The notes beneath the pieces are model-generated. The model was not told where the DNA came from. It did no database searches and saw only the letters and a list, made by a program, of their open reading frames with translations. From contig NZ_VWVV01000005.1 of assembly GCF_009830945.1 (NCBI RefSeq), positions 62,001 to 126,000 on the forward strand: DNA of 64,000 nucleotides, written 5' to 3'. The position numbers and the translations under genes were made by a program. Each line of letters opens with the position of its first letter. Within the stretch, counting starts at the first letter, position 1. Positions 51,384 through 58,340 of the stretch are shown in pieces. This stretch comes from Nocardiopsis sp. FR4. GTDB taxonomy: Bacteria > Actinomycetota > Actinomycetes > Streptosporangiales > Streptosporangiaceae.

Positions 51384-51972
51384 AGGAGGGGCTCGCCTGT
51401 ATAGAATCGATGCGGGCGGCCGTGAGATACAGTCCTTGATGCTCTGTATTCTTGGGTTTGTTGAATCAAACTCAAGAAACGAGGTGTTCATCGCGACGGG
51501 TTGCTCTGCGGAGGATTTCTATGAAACGGTAGCCGCCATGGAGCAAGTTTCAGATTCGGGAGCAGGGGAGGTGCGGGCAGAAATTAATTTTAAAGGCCAA
51601 GGGGAAGGCTGGATAGCGAAGCCGAGGCCGGCTGTCATTCTAGATCTTGATATCGAAAATTTTAAGGCCTTTGTAGAGTCACTCTTTGAGTGCTTCGAGG
51701 GCGAGTCCGGGCAGCATGTTGTTGGTGATGTCGAACTCGATGTACGTAGAATGAAGCGGGTGCTTTCAGGCTTCCTCTCCATTGTTGGGTTGGGTGAAGT
51801 TCGGATTGACTTGCATGATAAGGAGTGTGGAATATCCTTGATGGACTCCCCTCGCGGAGTGAGGACTATTTTAAGCAGTGCGGCTGCCAAGGTTCTTGGC
51901 AATTGCGCCCTGGAGCATATTGAAAAGTTTCCCCAGGATGGCCGTCAATATATAATTGAAAGATTCGCGTAA
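51349..51972 (+). CDS. Probable immunity protein for the RHS toxin
   Basis: The frame is open from ATG 51349, overlapping the toxin end by 35 nt. A strong AAAGGAGGG site (51382-51390) lies just after the toxin stop, but the only in-frame codon at good spacing is CTG 51397, so the start is uncertain. The product (about 190-207 residues) has no signal peptide and reads as alternating strands and helices (SLMLCILGFVESNSRNEVFI, AVILDLDIENFKAFVESLFE, RVLSGFLSIVGLGEVRIDLH). Base composition is clearly AT-richer than the neighbours, typical of transferred toxin-immunity cassettes. Function is inferred from position directly behind the toxin tip. Confidence 0.7.
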   Translation: MISMLSIEGRGKGGARLYRIDAGGREIQSLMLCILGFVESNSRNEVFIATGCSAEDFYETVAAMEQVSDSGAGEVRAEINFKGQGEGWIAKPRPAVILDLDIENFKAFVESLFECFEGESGQHVVGDVELDVRRMKRVLSGFLSIVGLGEVRIDLHDKECGISLMDSPRGVRTILSSAAAKVLGNCALEHIEKFPQDGRQYIIERFA

Positions 51973-52043
51973 TGAAAGTTGCTCACTTTCTTTGAATCTT
52001 TCAAGCAGAAGGGCTGTTCGGCCCTGATCCACGTTCCGGTGTA

Positions 52044-52130
52044 CTACACGGCGACACGGGTGACCAGTTCCCGTGCGGCTCTGTGCTCGCCCTGTCTTTC
52101 GGCGATCGAAGCGATCGTGATCGGGGGCAT
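52044..52130 (-). other. Possible 28-residue open frame or gene remnant
   Basis: A minus-strand ATG at 52130 follows GGGAGAGGAG at 5-nt spacing. It reads MPPITIASIAERQGEHRAAR and ends with ELVTRVAV and TAG. The composition is like the C-terminal helix of a larger protein. It may be a relic left between the immunity gene and the insertion element. Confidence 0.25.
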
Positions 52131-52214
52131 CACTCCTCTCCCTCTTCCTGGGACAGGTGTTCCTGAACGGGAGCGGGAAGGAGTTGGTTGGTCCGGAGCA
52201 GCTCACGTGGGGTG

Positions 52215-53069
52215 TAAGAGCTCATCTCATTTGGGTTCTCGGTAACCTGGTCGCGTGTCGATGGTGGAACGGCTGGTGCCGGACGAGCTGTGGGAACTGT
52301 TCCAACAGGTGGTGCCCGAGGCACCCACCCGCCCCCAGGGCGGCGGCCGACGCAGACACGGCGACCGCCAGGTCCTGGCCGCGATCATCTTCGTGACCAC
52401 CACCGGCTGCACCTGGGCCCAGCTCCCGCCGGTGTTCGGACCCTCAGGGCCTACTGCGCACCGCCGCTTCACCGAGTGGACCCGGGCCCGGGTCTGGGTC
52501 AAGCTGCACCGCTTGGTGCTGGACGAGCTCGGCGCCCGCGGTGAGCTGGACTGGTCGCGGTGCGCGATCGACTCAGTCAACATGCGCGCCCTCAAAGGGG
52601 GGAGCTGACAGGTCCGAATCCTGTCGATCGGGGCAAGAAAGGGTTGAAGATCCACCTGATCACCGACCGGGCCGGTCTGCCCCTGTCGGTGGCGATCTCG
52701 GGAGCCAACACCCACGACAGCCAAGCCCTCCAACCCCTGGTGCGGGGGATCCCTCCGATCCGGTCCCGCCGTGGACCCCGCAGGCGCAAGCCTGCCAAGC
52801 TGCACGGCGACAAGGGCTATGACTACGCCCACCTGCGTCGATGGCTGCGCGAACGCGGGATCGTGCACCGCCTGGCCCGCAAGGGCGTGGAGTCCTCCAA
52901 GCGGTTGGGGCGATACCGGTGGCAGGTCGAGCGCACCATGGCCTGGCTGACCGGATGCCGACGCCTGCACCGCAGGTACGAACGCAAAGCCGACCACTTC
53001 CTCGCTTTCGCTGGTATCGCCTGCACGCTGATCTGCTACCGCAGACTCACCAAATGAGATGAGCTCTTA
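52215..53069 (+). mobile_element. IS5-family insertion sequence, 855 bp
   Basis: Terminal inverted repeats are exact over 20 bp: TAAGAGCTCATCTCATTTGG at 52215-52234 and its reverse complement at 53050-53069. The element carries one transposase in two overlapping frames. I see no matching target duplication at the two ends. The right end abuts the LNHN codons of an orphan toxin module, while the left side is not Hint-coding, so a deletion or recombination probably accompanied the insertion. Confidence 0.9.
52255..53057 (+). CDS. IS5-family transposase, two frames joined by programmed -1 frameshift
   Basis: The first frame (GTG 52255 to TGA 52608, 117 residues) has the N-terminal DUF4096-type domain LVPDELWELFQQVVPEAPTR and WTRARVWVKLHRLVLDEL, then the first catalytic Asp in CAIDSVNMRA. 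The second frame (read to TGA 53057) has HLITDRAGLPLSVAISGANTH (second Asp) and RYRWQVERTMAWLTGCRRL (Glu), completing a DDE triad. They overlap at AAAGGGGGG near 52594-52602, a run where ribosomes can slip back one base; this is normal for the family, so the element may be active. The slip would give a fusion of about 267 residues. Confidence 0.88.
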
Positions 53070-53452
53070 ACCACAACTGTGGCGGAGATAAGTATGTTAC
53101 TTACACGAAAACAAATCCAATGACTGGTGATGTTTGCACAGGGCGCACGAGTGGAAGTGGAGATCCAATCAGTATCGTAGTTAGCCGGGATAGAAGCCAC
53201 CACATGAGTTCTGGGGGTTACGGTCCTGCGGCGCTAGATAGGTCTGTTGGTGCAACGTTGCCCCGTAGTCAGCGGCATAGCGATACTGCATATCAGATAA
53301 TCCGAGGAAGGGGGTAAAGCTTGATTGGCTTCTTCGGTGGCGCCCAAGCCGCTGGGGGTAATTCTGGCAATGCTATTCGTGGAATCGCTGACGACTCGCC
53401 CCGCAGGTCGACGTACATGAATGCGGCTAGGCGAGCCTGGGGTTTGCTCTAG
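53066..53452 (+). pseudogene. Orphan RHS toxin tip, GIY-YIG-like, broken by a nonsense codon
   Basis: The frame begins at the insertion-sequence edge with LNHNCGG, the junction that ends Hint domains in RHS toxins. It continues KYVTYTKTNPMTGDVCTGRT, SRDRSHHMSSGGYGPAALDR and AYQIIRGRG, then TAA at 53315. The same frame goes on with SLIGFFGGAQAAGGNSGNAI, RGIADDSPRRS and YMNAARRAWG to TAG at 53450. Related toxin tips read IRGREQ followed by LI...GGAQ at this point, so the codon for Gln has probably become a stop and the Glu has become Gly. The YxT...TGRTSG...RD..HH pattern suggests a GIY-YIG nuclease whose catalytic Glu is lost. Only the tip remains, without the RHS body. Confidence 0.8.
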
Positions 53453-53502
53453 TGAGATGCGTTCGAATTTTCTGCGAGTACGCTGTAGTGTGAGGCTGTG
53501 AC

Positions 53503-53955
53503 GTGAAAGTTGACTTCACTCCGGGGGCTCTATTTAAATTCCCTGCCGGAGAAGGGAAGCAGGCATTTTCGCTGATGCTGGCGAAGTTCCCTTACGTTTC
53601 TTTCTATCGTGGAGACGCTCAACTCGAAGATTCCGGGACCCCTTCCGGTCAACCCCTGTTCACCGTTGCCGTTGAGAAGGCTGCCTACAGTTCTGGTGGG
53701 TGGGGTGAGCCGATTCGCCAATTGCCGGTGGAAATAATTCCTGATATTCCAAAATTCTTCTGGCAGAGTCCGGTGAGGAAGTCGGAATGTAATATAGTAG
53801 AACCTGGAAAGCGAAGGATCTCGGCGGGTCCAAGTGAGTGCGTTGGACTTGAAGCCGAAGCTGTTTGGGGGGCTGGCCATATAAAGTCAAGGTTTATTGA
53901 TGCGCATGCCGGCCGGGCAAATATTTTCTCTGAATCTCTAAAGGTGAAGTTGTAA
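53503..53955 (+). CDS. Imm26-like immunity protein
   Basis: The 150-residue protein starts at GTG 53503. VDFTPGALFKFPAGEGKQAF followed by MLAKFPYVSFYRGDAQ matches the start of the Imm26 immunity family (a FKIPLGDG...YGRV...VAFYD pattern). The rest is IPDIPKFFWQSPVRKSECNI and GLEAEAVWGAGHIKSRFIDA. It follows the orphan toxin tip by 50 nt and shares its AT-richer composition, so it should be the cognate immunity gene. It appears intact although the toxin is broken, as expected if it still protects against siblings carrying the active toxin. Confidence 0.75.
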   Translation: MKVDFTPGALFKFPAGEGKQAFSLMLAKFPYVSFYRGDAQLEDSGTPSGQPLFTVAVEKAAYSSGGWGEPIRQLPVEIIPDIPKFFWQSPVRKSECNIVEPGKRRISAGPSECVGLEAEAVWGAGHIKSRFIDAHAGRANIFSESLKVKL

Positions 53956-54223
53956 AAGATGTTTTCTCTGTAGGGTAATATGAAACTCTGACGGTCTTGC
54001 TGGCGTCGGTCTCTATGCGGTGGAGTGGTCTTATTTCGGTTCCGTTGACCTGAGGAGGATCCCCTCGGACGTCTGTGCTGATCAGGTCATCAAGTGATGC
54101 TCCGTATTTTAGAACATCGCGCGATAGGGTTGCCTTCGCGGCGAACGCGGCTCCACAGGGGGTTGTCGAGCCGCTTTTCCGGGTCCTCTCAGACCACGGT
54201 GGCCGGTTGTCTCGGCTCGAACC
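53894..54223 (-). other. Open frame without start codon, possible gene relic
   Basis: The minus strand is open for 109 codons and reads plausibly as protein (PCGAAFAAKATLSRDVLKYG, ASLDDLISTDVRGDPPQVNG, TEIRPLHRIETDASKTVRVS) but has no ATG, GTG or TTG near its beginning. It starts after a TAG and overlaps the end of the Imm26-like gene. It could be the remains of another cassette gene. No family is recognised. The remaining DNA between 53956 and 54316 shows nothing else. Confidence 0.3.
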
Positions 54224-54316
54224 CTAAGGTTGTCAGCCAGTTGATGCGGGTGAGGTGAGCAGACGTGGGAAGCACGGTCGCACCGGGCTCCGGTCTGGCG
54301 CGATCGTCGGTGGGGG

Positions 54317-54727
54317 CTACAGGGCGATTGTGCCGAGGTGGTGGGCGAACGCGCCCGCCAGGGCGGCGAGCGTGTAGCTGGTCAGGGTCCAGCCGAGGCG
54401 GTGGCGTGGTTTGCGGTGGCGGCGCGGGCGCCGGGGGAGAGGGTGCCGCGGGGTGTCGTCGGGTGCCGGGCGCGGACGCGGGACCGGCGGCGTCTCCGTT
54501 TCCCTCTGGCGGGAGGACTCGGTGATGCGTGCTGCGTGGATGTACATCCAGGGCGGAAGTTCGCCGTGCTCCAGGCGGTAGGCGACGCGCGGGTTGTCGC
54601 GCATCTGGGCGAGGAGAATTTGTTCGCGGGTTCGGCTGGTGCCGGTGGGTGTGCCGGGGCGGACGAAGCGCTGGCTCCGGGGCGCGTTGAGGACCTCACG
54701 GATGCGGGTGGTCGACTCGGTGCTCAT
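54317..54727 (-). CDS. Small protein with C-terminal membrane helix
   Basis: The 136-residue protein starts at ATG 54727, overlapping the ATPase stop by ATGA. An Arg/Thr-rich N-terminal part contains QILLAQMRDNPRVAYRLEHG and LPPWMYIHAARITE, followed by a Pro/Arg-rich linker (PVPRPRPAPDDTP). One hydrophobic segment (LTSYTLAALAGAFAHHLG) lies at the end. I do not recognise it. Coupling to an RsbW-like ATPase suggests a linked regulatory or membrane-associated role. Confidence 0.7.
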   Translation of the reverse strand: MSTESTTRIREVLNAPRSQRFVRPGTPTGTSRTREQILLAQMRDNPRVAYRLEHGELPPWMYIHAARITESSRQRETETPPVPRPRPAPDDTPRHPLPRRPRRHRKPRHRLGWTLTSYTLAALAGAFAHHLGTIAL

Positions 54728-55245
54728 CGGGCCGCCCCGGTGGGGGAGGGGTGGGTGAACTCGGCCCAGACGACCGTGCCCAGACCCGCGCAGAACGGGA
54801 AGTCGACCACGGGTCGGGTACCCCATGCGGTGGCGAGGTGGTGCAGGAGCAGCAGACCGCGGCCGTTCTCGGCCTCCTGCCATTCCCGGCCGGTGCGCTG
54901 GGCCGGGATGCCCGGGGTGGGGGCGTGGTCGTCGGTCAGGCCGTCGTCGATGACGGACAGACGCAGGGTCGTTGCGCTGCCCGGAACAGAGGAGGCGGAG
55001 AGTGCCCGGATGACCCGGCCGCCCTCCTGGCCGGAGCGGGTGTGCTCCACGGCGTTGGCCAGCATCTCGGTACCGCAGAGTTCGATGTTGGACAGCAGGT
55101 CCGGGCTGAGGTCGGGCAGCACGGAGAGGTCGGTGCGCAGGTCGGCTCGGAAGCGTGCGGTGTGGGCCAGGTCGCCGTCGTAGAGGCGGGGGTTCCAGCG
55201 CCGTCCCGGGTGGGTGGGGGTGGCGGTCTGCGGCACAATGGCCAT
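54724..55245 (-). CDS. RsbW-like ATP-binding anti-sigma/regulatory protein
   Basis: The 173-residue protein from ATG 55245 has the HATPase_c_2 pattern: N-box ELCGTEMLANAVEHTRSGQE, G1-like LSVIDDGLTDD, and G2-like ENGRGLLLLHHLATAWG. Standalone proteins of this type in actinobacteria act as anti-sigma kinases or partners in developmental control. No anti-anti-sigma gene is adjacent. The next gene is translationally coupled, and the XRE-DUF5753/DUF397 pair nearby is a frequent neighbour of such ATPases in actinobacteria. Confidence 0.85.
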   Translation of the reverse strand: MAIVPQTATPTHPGRRWNPRLYDGDLAHTARFRADLRTDLSVLPDLSPDLLSNIELCGTEMLANAVEHTRSGQEGGRVIRALSASSVPGSATTLRLSVIDDGLTDDHAPTPGIPAQRTGREWQEAENGRGLLLLHHLATAWGTRPVVDFPFCAGLGTVVWAEFTHPSPTGAAR

Positions 55246-55489
55246 GTCGGTGTCTCTTTTCTGGGTTTGTGGAGATGTGCTGGCCGTGCCCTGGGGGCGT
55301 TGTTAGCGCCCGCCGGGGCGTTTCCATGTCCGGCCAGAAGACATGCGGGGAAGTGCGCGAGTGTTTTCCACCATCGGGATTTTTGGGTTGAAGTGGTGGA
55401 AAACTGGCGTTCTGTAATCGCGGCCTGAGTGGTGGAGTGGGGCGGGTGTGTTGCCATGCGCCGATTTCGCGGCTTTTGTCTCTCAGATC

Positions 55490-55831
55490 TCACGCGGGTT
55501 CGGAGGACTTCTTGTGCGCGGAGCGGCTCGGTAGCGGCGGCCGGGATCCCGCCCGGTCCTGGATGACGGCCTCGATGAGGAGTTCGAGTCGGTCGCGCCG
55601 CACGAACTTCCAGGTTCCGTGCTGGTCCTGGTAGCTCCAGGACCAGTTGTCCTTGAGGCCGATGGCGACGTCGCCCAGGTAGGAGGGACCGACCAGGGCG
55701 CGCTCGACGTCGGGACCCTGGGTCCAGGGGAAGCGGCGCCACTCGACGGTGAAAGTCAGGCCGCGCTGGTTCTGGAAGGCGGCGATGGCCGCCGAGAACA
55801 TGTCCGAGTTCTGCTTCGTTCGGTTCTGCAT
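55490..55831 (-). CDS. Hypothetical protein, 113 residues
   Basis: It starts at ATG 55831 and reads MFSAAIAAFQNQRGLTFTVE, WRRFPWTQGPDVERALVGPS and YLGDVAIGLKDNWSWSYQDQ, then a basic C-terminus. There is no signal peptide; Trp and Tyr are frequent, suggesting a small globular beta domain. I do not recognise the family. It is divergent from the XRE regulator, with a 98-bp gap that holds a direct repeat, so the regulator may control it. Confidence 0.65.
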   Translation of the reverse strand: MQNRTKQNSDMFSAAIAAFQNQRGLTFTVEWRRFPWTQGPDVERALVGPSYLGDVAIGLKDNWSWSYQDQHGTWKFVRRDRLELLIEAVIQDRAGSRPPLPSRSAHKKSSEPA

Positions 55832-55857
55832 GTTTCCAGGCTCATGCGATCCGGCGT

Positions 55858-55911
55858 TGCTGCGCTAGTAACAGTGCTGTCTCGGGAAAGTTATGGTGCT
55901 GCGCGTAACAG
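55858..55911. promoter_or_regulatory. Direct repeat in the divergent promoter of the XRE regulator
   Basis: TGCTGCGCTAGTAACAG (55858-55874) and TGCTGCGCGTAACAG (55897-55911) are the same site apart from a TA insertion, in tandem 39 bp apart, between the two divergent genes. They are good candidates for operator sites of the XRE-DUF5753 regulator. Confidence 0.5.
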
Positions 55912-55929
55912 GCTGAGTAATTTTGGAAC

Positions 55930-56703
55930 ATGAGTGAAGCACGGTTTCCGGAACAACTACTCAAAGCGCGCGAGTTGGCGGGCCTGACTCAGCGGCAGCT
56001 TGCTGCGCGTGCGGGTACGTCCTCAGCTTCTGTTTGCCGCTGGGAAGGGGGTATTTCGACACCAAAGCGGGATAATGTCCAACTTCTGGACGAAGCAACC
56101 TCTGCGCGTGGCCGCTTGTTGCGGGCGTGGTCGGATGACCGTGAGAGTCAAGGCATCCCCGCGTACATGCGCGACCTGGGGCGACTCGAAGAGATGGCTC
56201 GTACGATCGAGCTGGTTTCTCCTCACCTGATCCCGGGACTTCTGCAATCGCCTGGCTACGCGCGGCTCGTGTTCGAAGACGGTCTCATGGGAGATCCGCC
56301 GAAAGAGCTGGATCGCCTGGTTGCGCTACGTTGCCGTCGGTACGAGCAGCTTCGAAAAATGAACGATCCGCGCATCGTCGCAGTGTTCCCTGAAACCGCA
56401 CTGGCGTTCGCTCCCGAAGCTGTGCGCAAAGAGCAGGTTCGTCACCTTCTAGGCATGATTGATGCAGGGAAGGTACGACTTAACCTGGTTCCTCAGGGCT
56501 CGCTTTTGTGGGGCACAGTCTCCATGTTGCTGGTGTTTCATATGGAAAACGGTGAGGCTGTAGTCTCCTCGGATCATGTGGACGGTAACGTGATCTACGA
56601 AGATTCTGCTGGTTACACCCGGTTGCAGGGTCTGGTGAAGCAGGCGCTTGGCGCCGCTCTGCCCGCTGGTCAGTCGCGAATGGTATTGGAGAAGCTCCAA
56701 TGA
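55930..56703 (+). CDS. XRE-family regulator with DUF5753 domain (Scr1-type)
   Basis: The 257-residue protein has an N-terminal helix-turn-helix (LLKARELAGLTQRQLAARAG, TSSASVCRWEGG) and a DUF5753 domain from about residue 75 (LVSPHLIPGLLQSPGYARLV, LRCRRYEQLRKMNDPRIVAV, GTVSMLLVFHMENGEAVVSS). NVIYEDSAGYTRLQGLVKQAL is the usual end. This family pairs with DUF397 proteins throughout actinobacteria and affects development and antibiotic production. It overlaps the DUF397 gene by ATGA at 56700. The region is AT-richer than neighbouring genes. Confidence 0.9.
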   Translation: MSEARFPEQLLKARELAGLTQRQLAARAGTSSASVCRWEGGISTPKRDNVQLLDEATSARGRLLRAWSDDRESQGIPAYMRDLGRLEEMARTIELVSPHLIPGLLQSPGYARLVFEDGLMGDPPKELDRLVALRCRRYEQLRKMNDPRIVAVFPETALAFAPEAVRKEQVRHLLGMIDAGKVRLNLVPQGSLLWGTVSMLLVFHMENGEAVVSSDHVDGNVIYEDSAGYTRLQGLVKQALGAALPAGQSRMVLEKLQ

Positions 56704-56876
56704 GTAAACAGGAGTTCCACAAGTCGTCTTACTCCTCCTCGGGGTCGAACTGCGTCGAGGTGAGCGAGGGCGCGAACACCCTGGTCCGTGACTCACAGAA
56801 CCCCGGCACGGGCACGCTGGCCTTCTCCGCCCAAGAGTGGGCCCACCTCGTCCGGTCGGTGTCCGTCCCCCGGTAA
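56700..56876 (+). CDS. DUF397-domain protein
   Basis: The 58-residue protein starts at ATG 56700 and has the diagnostic KSSYSSSGSNCVEVSEG, then VRDSQNPGTGTLAFSAQEWA and HLVRSV. DUF397 proteins are small partners of XRE-DUF5753 regulators, as with BldB-linked or WhiJ-like systems, and can modulate the regulator. It is coupled to the regulator upstream, and a terminator hairpin follows 21 nt after its stop. Confidence 0.88.
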   Translation: MSKQEFHKSSYSSSGSNCVEVSEGANTLVRDSQNPGTGTLAFSAQEWAHLVRSVSVPR

Positions 56877-56897
56877 CCCCCGCCCCCGCAAAGCACA

Positions 56898-56930
56898 AGA
56901 CCCCTGTTCCACGCCGTGGAACAGGGGTCT
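56898..56930. terminator. Bidirectional terminator
   Basis: AGACCCCTGTTCCACG (56898-56913) pairs perfectly with CGTGGAACAGGGGTCT (56915-56930), between the stop of DUF397 (56876) and the stop of the converging LacI gene (56943). It is suited to end both transcripts. Confidence 0.85.
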
Positions 56931-56942
56931 CCTCCCATCCGG

Positions 56943-57992
56943 TCAGGCCCGGTAGACCGCCGTGGACCCCCGCACGACCAGCTCCGGGGTGAACAGCACC
57001 CGCTCGTGGACGTGCTGCGGGTCGTTCAGCTCCGAGTCGAGCAGGCGCATGGCCTCCCGCCCCAGCTCGTACTTGGGCTGGGCCACGGTGGTCAGTCCCG
57101 GGTGCACCAGGTCGGCGAAGTCCAGGTTGTCGTAGCCCACCACCGACACGTCCTCGGGCACGCGCAGCCCCCGCTGGCCCAGGCCCTTCATCAGGCCCAG
57201 CGCCAGCTGGTCGTTGGCGCAGAACACCGCCTGCGGCCGCTGCCGCGGCCCCCCGGCCAGGACCGCGTCCACGGCCCGCTCGCCCTGCTCGGGGTTGAGC
57301 AGCGGCTGCTCGACCACCCGCACCGCCCCCTCCGGGTCCAGCCCGGCCTCCTCGAAGGCGGCGCGCAGGCCCTCGTGGCGCCGCCGCACCTGCTCGATGG
57401 CGAACGGCCCGGTCAGGAACGTGACCCGCTCGTGCCCCAGGCCGATCAGGTGCCGCCCGGCCGCCCGGCCGCCCTCGTGGTTGTCCACGCTGACGCTGCA
57501 CCCCACGTCCTCGGCCACGTCCCCCCGGTCCAGGGCCACCCAGGAGGTGCCCTGGCGGCTCAGCCACAGCAGGTCGGACAGGTCGTCGTCCACCGGCATC
57601 ACCACCGCACCCGCCGCGCGCTGCTCGGCGAGCAGGCGCACGTTGCGCCGCTGGCGCTGGCGGGCCTCGGCGGAGTTGAGCAGCACGACGGCCAGCCCCG
57701 AGGCGGCGGCCTCGTCCTCCACGCCGCGCGCGACCTCGGTGAAGAAGGGGTTGGTCACGTCCAGCACCAGCAGCCCCACGGACTCGCTGCGCCCCGAGCG
57801 CAGGCTGCTACCGGAGGAGTTGCGCACGTAGTCCAGCTCGGCGATGGCCGCCTCCACCCGCAGCCGGGTGGCCTCGGCCACGCGCTCGGGGCGGTTGAGC
57901 ACGTTGGACACGGTGCCGGGGGAGACCCCGGCGTGCCGGGCGACCTCGGTGATGCCCACGGCGCGGCGGGCGGATCGGGACCTGGTGGACAA
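56943..57992 (-). CDS. LacI-family regulator of the rhamnose operon
   Basis: The 349-residue protein starts at TTG 57992 after GGGAG. The helix-turn-helix is ITEVARHAGVSPGTVSNVLN. The effector domain shows VGLLVLDVTNPFFTEVARGV, VDNHEGGRAAGRHLIGLGHE, VFCANDQLALGLMKGL and VSVVGYDNLDFADLVHPGLT. It is divergent from the rhamnose-type importer, and two LacI-like palindromes lie in the 350-bp gap, so local control of rhamnose uptake is the natural reading. The inducer would be rhamnose or a derivative; that is inferred. Confidence 0.88.
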   Translation of the reverse strand: MSTRSRSARRAVGITEVARHAGVSPGTVSNVLNRPERVAEATRLRVEAAIAELDYVRNSSGSSLRSGRSESVGLLVLDVTNPFFTEVARGVEDEAAASGLAVVLLNSAEARQRQRRNVRLLAEQRAAGAVVMPVDDDLSDLLWLSRQGTSWVALDRGDVAEDVGCSVSVDNHEGGRAAGRHLIGLGHERVTFLTGPFAIEQVRRRHEGLRAAFEEAGLDPEGAVRVVEQPLLNPEQGERAVDAVLAGGPRQRPQAVFCANDQLALGLMKGLGQRGLRVPEDVSVVGYDNLDFADLVHPGLTTVAQPKYELGREAMRLLDSELNDPQHVHERVLFTPELVVRGSTAVYRA

Positions 57993-58107
57993 GGGGTTTC
58001 TCCCGTGCGTGTACGGAGGGGGACGCGAGGCATCGTACTGACCCGGACGCCTCCCCGGCGGCGTGTACACGGCCCCCACGGTGTGGGGTCACATGCTCAC
58101 ACTCGGA

Positions 58108-58121
58108 TTGAAACGTGTCAA
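58108..58121. promoter_or_regulatory. LacI-type operator 1 of the rhamnose operon
   Basis: TTGAAACGTGTCAA matches its reverse complement at 12 of 14 positions and has the central ACGT typical of LacI operators. It lies 116 bp upstream of the LacI start, on the side facing the divergent importer. Confidence 0.6.
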
Positions 58122-58278
58122 TGACTGGCTGTCGGCGGCGGCCTCCACGGGGCGCTCAGGGGTCCTCGCGGAGGGCGTTCGGAGCGGATGGCGACGTCGT
58201 TACCAGGGCGATACCTGGTCGTTTCCGAGTGAGCCTCTTGACGGGGTGGTGTGCTGCACTTAACATCCCCATCATATT

Positions 58279-58288
58279 AAAACGTTTT
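58279..58288. promoter_or_regulatory. LacI-type operator 2 near the importer start
   Basis: AAAACGTTTT is a perfect palindrome with the LacI-type CG centre, in an AT-rich patch about 50 bp upstream of the importer ATPase start. The AT-rich sequence just before it (CATATTAAAA) may also supply promoter elements. Confidence 0.6.
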
Positions 58289-58340
58289 TTGCCGGTTGGG
58301 TAGCCCGCTACCGGACCGGCACCGAAGAAGGAGGGCGCAC

